32,630 nt of DNA from Oscillospiraceae bacterium (lineage in GTDB: Bacteria > Bacillota > Clostridia > UBA1381). The position numbers and the translations under genes were made by a program. Under the pieces are notes generated by a model, which did no database searches, was not told the DNA's origin, and saw nothing but the letters and a program-made list of their open reading frames with translations. Position 1 is the first letter of the stretch; each line of letters opens with the position of its first letter. This document shows, in pieces, positions 23,333 through 29,439 of the stretch. The DNA lies in assembly GCA_015068965.1 (NCBI GenBank), contig SVJN01000009.1, positions 1-32,630 of the forward strand, read 5' to 3'.

Positions 23333-24613
23333 CTATTTTTTCTCGTTTTTGATTTTTTCCCAGTATTCCTGCGCCGAGCGTTCCTGCTTGTTGCTTCCGT
23401 ACTCGTAGTAAACACGGTCACGGATGGCATCGGGCAGATATTGCTGCTTTACATAATGGTTCGGGAAGCTGTGCGGATAGAGATAATCCACCCCATGCCC
23501 GAGCTTTTGTGCGCCGCCGTAATGGGAATCCTTTAAATGTGCCGGAATTTCTCCGGTATCTGTTGTTTCTAAATCATGCAACGCCGCATCAATCGCCATG
23601 ACTGCGGAGTTGGATTTGGGGGCGGTTGCCAATAAAAGCACCGCCTCAGAAAGCGGAATCCTTGCTTCAGGAAAGCCCAACTGCATTGCGCTGTCCACGC
23701 AAGCCTTCACAATGGAAATTGCCTGCGGATAGGCAAGTCCGATGTCCTCTGCCGCCATGACTAAAATCCGCCGGCAGATGCTTGGCAAATCTCCTGCCGC
23801 AACCAGCCGTGCCAGATAATAGATTGCCGCATCGGGGTCGGAGCCACGGATTGACTTCTGAAAGGCACTTAATAAATCGTAATGACTGTCCCCGTCCCGG
23901 TCATAGCGCATTGCCTTTTTCTGTGTTGCCTGCTCGGAAAGCTCCTTTGAAATCAGAAGGGTTCCGTTTTTGTCCGGAACTGCCGCCAAAAATGCGACTT
24001 CCAGGGCGTTCAGGGCTTTTCGTACATCGCCGCCCGAGGTGTGTGCAAAATGCAGGATTGCGTCCTCCTGCACTTCTACCTGATACGCCGCATAGTCCTC
24101 CCGGCAAAGAATCCCGATGCCGCGGCGGATTGCTTTTTCCACCTCTTCTGCAGGGATTTCCCGGAATTCAAAGACCACCGACCGTGACAGCACCGCATTG
24201 TAAACGTAGAAGTAGGGGTTTTCGGTGGTGCTGGCAATCAGGGTGATTCTTCCGTTTTCGATATATTCCAATAAGGTTTGTTGCTGTTTTTTGTTAAAGT
24301 GCTGGATTTCGTCCAGATAAAGCAGAACACCGTTTTGTGCCATGAAGCCGTCTAAGTCACCGACAATCTGCTTGATGTCGGAAACCGACGCATTTGTTGC
24401 GTTCAAGCGATAGAGGGGCTTGCCGCTTTTTTTGGAAATGATGTTGGCAATGGTGGTTTTTCCGGTTCCGCTCGGTCCGAAGAAAATCATGTTCGGGATT
24501 TCTGCGTTTTCGATGATGTTACGCAAAAGCTTCCCTTTGCCTAATAAATGCTTTTGTCCGACCACTTCGTCTATCGTCGACGGACGAATGCGGTCTGCTA
24601 AAGGTGTATGCAA
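23333..24613 (-). CDS. rarA: Replication-associated recombination protein A (RarA/MgsA AAA+ ATPase)
   Basis: 426 residues, typical for RarA. Walker A GPSGTGKT (46-53), Walker B LLYLDE (97-102), sensor-1 ASTTENP, sensor-2 GGDVRKALNALE, and the family C-terminal tetramerisation region (DLPSICRRILVMAAEDIGLAYPQA, SHYGGAQKLGHGVDYLYPH). It acts at stalled replication forks with SSB and RecA. The start is TTG at 24613, preceded by GGGGGAG; no in-frame ATG is nearby. A repeat element is inserted just upstream, separating it from the GNAT gene. Confidence 0.95.
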   Translation of the reverse strand: MHTPLADRIRPSTIDEVVGQKHLLGKGKLLRNIIENAEIPNMIFFGPSGTGKTTIANIISKKSGKPLYRLNATNASVSDIKQIVGDLDGFMAQNGVLLYLDEIQHFNKKQQQTLLEYIENGRITLIASTTENPYFYVYNAVLSRSVVFEFREIPAEEVEKAIRRGIGILCREDYAAYQVEVQEDAILHFAHTSGGDVRKALNALEVAFLAAVPDKNGTLLISKELSEQATQKKAMRYDRDGDSHYDLLSAFQKSIRGSDPDAAIYYLARLVAAGDLPSICRRILVMAAEDIGLAYPQAISIVKACVDSAMQLGFPEARIPLSEAVLLLATAPKSNSAVMAIDAALHDLETTDTGEIPAHLKDSHYGGAQKLGHGVDYLYPHSFPNHYVKQQYLPDAIRDRVYYEYGSNKQERSAQEYWEKIKNEKK

Positions 24614-24636
24614 ACGTCTCCCCCCTTTTTGTTAAG

Positions 24637-24835
24637 TGTAAAATGCAAAGTGCAAAATGCAAAGTTAAGCGACAACCTGTAAATCAAGCATGAAGTGCGA
24701 AGATGAACAGCTTGGTGGAGCTTATGTCAAAACACACAACGATGCGAGCACGAATGTGCGATGAAGAGTTGCATGTGTTGACGGCTCAAAATGCAAAGTG
24801 CAAAATGCAAAGTGCAGAATGCAAAGTGCAAAATG
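24637..24835 (-). repeat. ~190-bp dispersed repeat with TGCAAA-rich flanks, copy 1
   Basis: A core at 24665-24790 is almost identical to the reverse complement of 32335-32462; one difference was noticed. Both copies are bordered by runs of TGCAAAGTGCAAAA-type sequence. It fills the gap between the GNAT gene and rarA, within an otherwise tightly packed operon. Confidence 0.85.
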
Positions 24836-24837
24836 AT

Positions 24838-25314
24838 TTATTGTTGTTCTGATTTTTTCTTTGCACAATCTGCACACCGATGAATCGGTTTTGTCAGGTC
24901 CTTTCTCATCGGCAGGTGCGGGCAGCCTTCCTCTGTGTACAGTTCTCCGCAAGGGGTATAGCCCTGTGTCTGATAAAATCCCACCGCCTGCTCCTGTGCA
25001 TTTAAGCGGATTTCAATCGCACAAAGCTTCACCGCTTTATCCTCCAGCGCACGCATCACCGTATCGCCGACATACTGACGGCGGTACTCCGGTGCAACTG
25101 CCACCCGACCGATGCCAAACACACCGTCTGCAATCGGGAACAGTCTGCCTGCGGCAATCAGCACATCCCCGTCATAGCCGGCAATATGCCATGCAATCGC
25201 ATCGGTATCGTCCCGGTCATAGGAAAAGCCTTGCTCGGTCATAAATACCTGCTCACGCAGTTGTTTTGTGGTCTGATAACCTTCCTCGCCTTGTCTGAGC
25301 TTGAATGTAAGCAT
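24838..25314 (-). CDS. GNAT-family N-acetyltransferase
   Basis: 158 residues. The GNAT core shows LREQVFMTEQGFSYDRDDTDAIAWHIAGYDGDVLIAAGRL, motif A GIGRVAVAPEYRRQYVGDTVMRAL (acetyl-CoA pyrophosphate loop) and motif B AQEQAVGFYQTQGYTPCGELYTEEGCPHLPMRKDL, resembling the ElaA/YjcF branch. The C-terminal tail HRCADCAKKKSEQQ is unusual and has two Cys that could bind metal. Substrate unknown. GGAGG precedes the ATG, 18 bp after the TPR gene. Confidence 0.88.
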   Translation of the reverse strand: MLTFKLRQGEEGYQTTKQLREQVFMTEQGFSYDRDDTDAIAWHIAGYDGDVLIAAGRLFPIADGVFGIGRVAVAPEYRRQYVGDTVMRALEDKAVKLCAIEIRLNAQEQAVGFYQTQGYTPCGELYTEEGCPHLPMRKDLTKPIHRCADCAKKKSEQQ

Positions 25315-25332
25315 AATTTCATCCTCCGTCCG

Positions 25333-26073
25333 TTAAAGTGCCGCATGGATGCGTTCTGCCAGCCCGGAAATCTCGTCCTCGCTGACCGTTGTCATATAGC
25401 TTCTGCGGCAATCTGCAATTTTATCCAGGCATTGCTTTGCTTTTGGAAAATCGCCCAGTGCAGCATACGCCTGTGCGGCATGGTAATAGCCTTCTGTAAA
25501 ATCGGGATAATCCTCCATTAAATCCTCACACAATTCCGCGGCACGGGCTGCATCGCCGCATTTTAAACAGGCAACCGCTAAGTTGTCCGCGATATCCCGC
25601 TCATCGGCATTGTAGTCATATGCCTCCTCGCAAAAGGCAAGCAGCTGTTCTGCCGGGCAGTCGGTCAATGCCATAATGTAGCCGGCAAGGGAGTAGGTGA
25701 GGGAGCTTTTGTTGGTTTCCAATAGCTCCTGCATTTCCTCATACGCATCCTCGATTTTTCCCTGCTTGACATACGCCATCGCCCGGTAAGCACGAGCCGG
25801 TGCCTTCTTCTCCGGCTTGATTTTCCTGTCCGAAATCACCGCAGAAAGTAACCGCTCTGCATCCTCAGGACGACCGTCACGCAGGATTAAAAGTCCGTAT
25901 GCCATTTTTGTCATCGGGGACATTCTCCCGGTTTTGTACGCACGTTGATACCATTTGAGTGCCTCCCGGAGGCTTTTGTCGTGATAGGCTCTGTTTCCTA
26001 AAACGGTCAGCACCGTCGGAAGCAGATACCAAAGAAGTCCCAGTATGAGCAGAAGTATAATGATCCATTTCAT
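25333..26073 (-). CDS. Membrane-anchored TPR-repeat protein
   Basis: 246 residues. One N-terminal membrane helix (WIIILLLILGLLWYLLPTVLTVL) anchors a cytoplasmic or external series of tetratricopeptide-like helical pairs (AYHDKSLREALKWYQRAYKTG, APARAYRAMAYVKQGKIEDAYEEMQELL, YYHAAQAYAALGDFPKAKQCLDKI). TPR domains mediate protein contacts; the partner is unknown. It lies 15 bp after the DUF896 gene with AAGGTGG before its ATG. Confidence 0.85.
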   Translation of the reverse strand: MKWIIILLLILGLLWYLLPTVLTVLGNRAYHDKSLREALKWYQRAYKTGRMSPMTKMAYGLLILRDGRPEDAERLLSAVISDRKIKPEKKAPARAYRAMAYVKQGKIEDAYEEMQELLETNKSSLTYSLAGYIMALTDCPAEQLLAFCEEAYDYNADERDIADNLAVACLKCGDAARAAELCEDLMEDYPDFTEGYYHAAQAYAALGDFPKAKQCLDKIADCRRSYMTTVSEDEISGLAERIHAAL

Positions 26074-26088
26074 CGCTTGATTCCACCT

Positions 26089-26268
26089 TTATTGTTTTTG
26101 TTCGTCGACATATTCAATGCTGTCCAAGGTCTGCTTGAAATTTGCACGGATTGTCGCAATATATTCTGCACGCAATTCAGCCTGCTCCTGCTTTTCCGCC
26201 TCGGTCAGTCCCTCGGCTCTGGATTTTCTGGAAAGCTCGCCGATACGGTCTAATTTTTTCTTTTCCAC
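26089..26268 (-). CDS. DUF896 (YnzC-like) small protein
   Basis: 59 residues, MEKKKLDRIGELSRKSRAEGLTEAE then EQAELRAEYIATIRANFKQTLDSIEYVD, the characteristic two-helix DUF896 pattern. Family members in Bacillus include SOS-linked YnzC/YneB-region proteins, but function is unsettled. GTG at 26268 was chosen since AAGGAG lies 8 bp ahead; the GTG at 26277 overlaps that site. It heads the minus-strand operon. Confidence 0.85.
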   Translation of the reverse strand: MEKKKLDRIGELSRKSRAEGLTEAEKQEQAELRAEYIATIRANFKQTLDSIEYVDEQKQ

Positions 26269-26302
26269 TATGTTCACTCCTTAAAAGATACATTCATAGT
26301 CT

Positions 26303-26331
26303 ATTGTACCTCATTTTCCCGAAAATTGCAA
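26303..26331 (-). promoter_or_regulatory. Promoter of the DUF896-TPR-GNAT-rarA-TM2-nadE run
   Basis: On the minus strand TTGCAA, a 17-bp spacer and TACAAT, about 35 bp before the DUF896 start. Confidence 0.65.
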
Positions 26332-26367
26332 GAATAACCGACGAATTTCCCTGATATTTTTGTACGA

Positions 26368-26428
26368 TTGTCAATGATATTTTTATCTTCCGGGAAGAAT
26401 TGACAATGTACCCAAGATATGATATACT
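26368..26428 (+). promoter_or_regulatory. AKR promoter overlapping a long inverted repeat
   Basis: TTGACA (26400-26405), 17-bp spacer, TATACT (26423-26428). The -35 lies in an inverted repeat, ATTGTCAA...TTGACAAT (26368-26407), with an inner CTTCC-G-GGAAG. The layout suggests a regulator binding site between the divergent promoters. Confidence 0.6.
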
Positions 26429-26459
26429 GAAAATATCAATAAAATGGGGGAGAATGGAT

Positions 26460-27554
26460 ATGTTTGAAGAGGTAAAGAAAAATTTCGGGTTTGGCTGTAT
26501 GCGGATGCAGATGGACGGTGAGCAGGTGGATTATGCCGAGTTTTGCCGGATGATTGATGCCTTTTTAGAGGCAGGCTTCTGCTATTTCGATACAGCACAT
26601 GGCTATATTGACGGCAAAAGCGAAACCGCAATCCGGGACTGTCTGGTTGCACGTTATCCCCGGGAAGCCTTTGTTCTGGCAAACAAGCTTTCCGATTGGT
26701 TTTTTCAGTCGGAGGAGGAGATTGTTCCATTGTTTGAAAGCCAGCTGAAGCTTTGCGGTGTGGAGTATTTTGATTTTTATCTGTTCCATTGCCTGAACCG
26801 TACCAGCTATCCGAAGCATAAGCAATGCAATTCCTTTGAGGTCATCAAACAACTCAAGGAGCAAGGAAAAATCAGACATATCGCAATGTCCTTCCACGAT
26901 ACCGCCGATGTGCTGGATATGATTTTGTCCGAACGTCCGGAAATCGAAGCGGTACAACTGCAGATTAACTATCTGGATTATGACGATCCCGGTGTGCAGA
27001 GTAAGGCGTGCTATGATGTTGCCGTAAAGCATGGGAAAAAGGTCATTGTCATGGAGCCGGTCAAGGGCGGTGCGCTGGTGAATTTACCGGAGGAAGCAAA
27101 ACCGGTGCTGGATGCGTTGGGCGGCGGCAGCTATGCCTCCTATGCGTTGCGGTTTGCGGCAAGCTTTCCCGAGGTGTTTATGGTGCTTTCCGGCATGGGG
27201 AATATGGAAATGGTGGAGGATAACCTCCGTACCATGGGCAATTTTGTGCCGTTTTGTGAGGAGGAGCATCAGGCGGTTGCAAGGGTGCGTGAAATCATCC
27301 GCAAAATACGGCAAATCCCCTGTACCAAATGTAATTACTGTGCCGATGTCTGTCCGAAGAAAATCCCGGTTTCGCAGATTTTTGCGACGTATAACGAGCA
27401 TCTGTCTGCAAAAAAGACCTTTGATGATGTCCGGGAACAGCTTGCGGGAATGGAAGCCTCTGCTTGTATCAAGTGCGGAAAGTGCGAGCAGGTTTGTCCG
27501 CAGAATATCAAAATCAGAGATAATTTGGACGAAATCGCAGGGAAGCTGTCATGA
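26460..27554 (+). CDS. Aldo/keto reductase with C-terminal 2x[4Fe-4S] ferredoxin domain
   Basis: 364 residues. The AKR barrel shows the catalytic tetrad D44, Y49, K76 and H110 (FDTAHGYIDG, ANKLSDW, FYLFHCL), and the cofactor part VIVMEPVKGGAL. The C-terminal domain has two iron-sulfur motifs, C288-TKC-NYC-ADVC298P and C336-IKC-GKC-EQVC346P. Such proteins (AKR with 4Fe-4S, YghZ-like clostridial type) probably move electrons between a carbonyl substrate and ferredoxin; substrate unknown. ATG at 26460 follows GGGGGAG by 7 bp; an ATG at 26454 is too close. The stop overlaps the DUF1893 gene by 4 bp. Confidence 0.93.
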   Translation: MFEEVKKNFGFGCMRMQMDGEQVDYAEFCRMIDAFLEAGFCYFDTAHGYIDGKSETAIRDCLVARYPREAFVLANKLSDWFFQSEEEIVPLFESQLKLCGVEYFDFYLFHCLNRTSYPKHKQCNSFEVIKQLKEQGKIRHIAMSFHDTADVLDMILSERPEIEAVQLQINYLDYDDPGVQSKACYDVAVKHGKKVIVMEPVKGGALVNLPEEAKPVLDALGGGSYASYALRFAASFPEVFMVLSGMGNMEMVEDNLRTMGNFVPFCEEEHQAVARVREIIRKIRQIPCTKCNYCADVCPKKIPVSQIFATYNEHLSAKKTFDDVREQLAGMEASACIKCGKCEQVCPQNIKIRDNLDEIAGKLS

Positions 27555-27988
27555 GTGTGGATTTAGAACGGGCAAAGAACAGCCTGCTGGCGCATTCGTA
27601 TACCTGCGTGCTTTGCCGGGGGGAGACGGAGTTTCATTCTGTTATGCGTGGCGTTGCACCCTTGCTTGGCTTTCTGGATTCCGGCAATTCCTTTGGTGGA
27701 TTTTCTGCCGCTGATAAAACGGTCGGGGCAGGAGCGGCACATCTGTATGTGCTTTTAAAGGTCAATAGCGTCTGGGCAAAGGTCATCAGCGAAAGCGGAA
27801 AACAAATCCTGGAGCAAAACGGAATTTCGGTCTCTTACGAACAACTCGTCCCCTATATTATAAACCGCACCGGGGATGGTAAATGCCCGATTGAGGCTTG
27901 TGTGCGTGATACTTCTGATTCCCAACAAGCACTTTTGAAAATCAGAAGTACCTTGCAAATGCTGCAGCAAAAGAAGGCAGGGATGTAA
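27551..27988 (+). CDS. DUF1893 protein (cytidine-deaminase-like fold)
   Basis: 145 residues starting LERAKNSLLAHSYTCVLCRGETEFHSVMRGVAPLLGFLD, with ADKTVGAGAAHLYVLLKVNSVWAKVISESGKQILEQNGI and CPIEACVRDTSD. This matches DUF1893, structurally a cytidine-deaminase-like fold without proven activity. The ATG overlaps the AKR stop (ATGA), so the two are translationally coupled. Function unknown. Confidence 0.85.
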   Translation: MSVDLERAKNSLLAHSYTCVLCRGETEFHSVMRGVAPLLGFLDSGNSFGGFSAADKTVGAGAAHLYVLLKVNSVWAKVISESGKQILEQNGISVSYEQLVPYIINRTGDGKCPIEACVRDTSDSQQALLKIRSTLQMLQQKKAGM

Positions 27989-28082
27989 AAGTTCCTTGTT
28001 ACAGAATCAAAAATTTTTCGATGGCTGAGGTGTCTCGTGCGTGCGTGCGCGCATACTCTTTTTAATTTTTTATTTTTATTTT

Positions 28083-28322
28083 TATTTTATTTATATTTTA
28101 TTATATGCCCGTTTTGTGTCCTGTATCATGCCCGTATCGTGTCCCGGTTTGGGTAACAGTTCTGGTATCAGTTGTGGCAACAGAATAGGTTTTAAAAAAG
28201 TGGAAAAAGCAAGAAAATATCAAGTTTTCTTGGGGTTGTTTTAGGGTACCGTTTTGTGTACCGTTTTGTGTACCGTATCATGCCCGTTTTGTGTACCGTA
28301 TCATGTCCCGTTTTGTGCCCCG
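28083..28322 (-). repeat. Degenerate 12-bp repeats of a decayed coding tail
   Basis: On the minus strand, units such as GGTACACAAAAC, GGGACATGATAC and GGGCATGATAC recur in two clusters (28244-28322 and 28083-28165). Twelve-bp units encode GTQN-like tetrapeptides in frame with the HTH gene, but a TGA and 11-bp units disrupt the frame. Confidence 0.7.
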
Positions 28323-28621
28323 GCAGAAATATCATACTCAGGGAGCACAGAACAGATGTCGTAGTACCCGGCATTCCAACGGTTTCCGTTTGTGTATTGT
28401 ATCAGACCTTTTTCGATGAGCCTTGCCCTGCAACGTGCCAGCTGCTTGCGGTCAATGTCGCAGATTTTCATTAAAACGGTGTTCGGAATGTGGAACGGCT
28501 TTTGCCAATGCATATTGTTTGCACAGTCTAAAATGGCAAAATACAAAACGGTTTCTGCATGGGAAAAATTGTAAAGCTTTTTCCATCTCCAGAATTGGTT
28601 AATCAGCTTTAAGTAATTCAA
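28301..28621 (-). CDS. Replication-initiator-like HTH protein, C-terminal tail decayed
   Basis: About 106 residues from TTG at 28621, chosen because GGGAGG sits 7 bp upstream. The sequence NYLKLINQFWRWKKLYNFSHAETVLYFAILDCANNMHW, then FHIPNTVLMKICDIDRKQLARCRARLIEKGLIQY, matches the NYIxLINxFW family of winged-helix proteins linked to phage or plasmid replication. These often end in G-x-x repeats. Here the tail reaches GAQNGT and stops at TGA within the 12-bp repeats, which then continue out of frame. A longer start inside the 178-bp repeat was rejected. Probably a remnant of a mobile element. Confidence 0.6.
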   Translation of the reverse strand: MNYLKLINQFWRWKKLYNFSHAETVLYFAILDCANNMHWQKPFHIPNTVLMKICDIDRKQLARCRARLIEKGLIQYTNGNRWNAGYYDICSVLPEYDISAGAQNGT

Positions 28622-28644
28622 AAGAATCCCTCCCCAAATTTTAC

Positions 28645-28820
28645 TTATAGGAAACTGCGTTCCTATAAGTAAAAAGAATTGAATGCCCGTGCGAAATTTT
28701 CCGCTAATAGCGGAAACGCACATGGGCGTAACAAAGCGTTCTGCTTCTTCTTACCGCTCTGCATCAGTTCAAAGTACACGATAATTTTATGGAGCGGTTG
28801 CGGCGAAGCCGCTTTGTTCT
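28645..28820 (+). repeat. 178-bp structured dispersed repeat, copy 3 (176 bp)
   Basis: Same architecture as copies at 484 and 4403. The extended 5' stem reads TTTTACTTATAGGAA/TTCCTATAAGTAAAA, differing from both other copies yet perfectly paired. It abuts the ribosome site of the minus-strand HTH gene, in opposite orientation to it. Confidence 0.85.
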
Positions 28821-28982
28821 TTCTGATTACATATTAGCACAAATGTTCGCTTTTGTCAAGTTTAAATATCAGTAAAATTAATATCAATATTGTAAAAAAC
28901 TGTTTATTTTCTTTTATTTTCTTCTGTTTTCTTAGATTTTTGTTTGATAACAATATTAAAAAAATAATGTGCGTAAAAAGGC

Positions 28983-29035
28983 TTGACAAATTGGGGTTAC
29001 AAGTGTAAACTATAGTTGAGGTTACAATTGTAAAC
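28983..29035 (+). promoter_or_regulatory. blaI/blaR1 promoter with two BlaI-type operators
   Basis: TTGACA (28983-28988), 17-bp spacer, TAAACT (29006-29011). Two palindromes GTTACA-AG-TGTAAAC (28996-29010) and GTTACA-AT-TGTAAAC (29021-29035) carry the TACAnnTGTA core recognised by BlaI/MecI repressors. The first covers the -10, the second the start region. Confidence 0.88.
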
Positions 29036-29055
29036 TGTAAAAGGAGGGAAAAGGA

Positions 29056-29439
29056 ATGAAAAAGGATTGGAATATTGCAGAAACCGAGTGGCGTGTGATG
29101 GAGGAGCTATGGAAGGAACGGGAGCTGACCATCGGAGAAATCAAAGCCCGGGTTTCGGATATGTGTTGGAGCGATTCGACGGTGAAAACATTAGTCAGAC
29201 GTCTGCACCAAAAGGGGGCAATCGGGATTGACGACAGTAAGGGACAGTTCCGCTATTATCCGATTGTAAGTGAGGAGGCGTGCCGGAAAAAGGAGACGAA
29301 AAAGCTGGTTGACCGGCTCTATCACGGTTCGGTCAGATTGCTGATGGCAAATCTGGTTTCCGAGAGTAAGCTTTCTGAGGAGGAGACCGAGCAGTTAATG
29401 CAGATGATTGATAAAATGGAATCGGGGGATGAAGCATGA
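29056..29439 (+). CDS. blaI: BlaI/MecI/CopY-family repressor
   Basis: 127 residues with the winged-helix MecI pattern NIAETEWRVMEELWKERELTIGEIKARVSDMCWSDSTVKTLVRRLHQKGAIGI and a helical dimerisation end. These repressors bind TACAnnTGTA operators, two of which lie just upstream, and are inactivated by a partner M56 protease. The ATG follows AAGGAGGG. It overlaps the sensor gene by 4 bp. No beta-lactamase is visible, so the regulated output may be elsewhere. Confidence 0.94.
   Translation: MKKDWNIAETEWRVMEELWKERELTIGEIKARVSDMCWSDSTVKTLVRRLHQKGAIGIDDSKGQFRYYPIVSEEACRKKETKKLVDRLYHGSVRLLMANLVSESKLSEEETEQLMQMIDKMESGDEA

Noticed and set aside
28301-28723. Longer start (28723) for the minus-strand HTH gene, inside the 178-bp repeat
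   Set aside because: The extra residues are repeat-derived and also appear as an open frame in copy 2; GGGAGG fits the TTG at 28621 instead.
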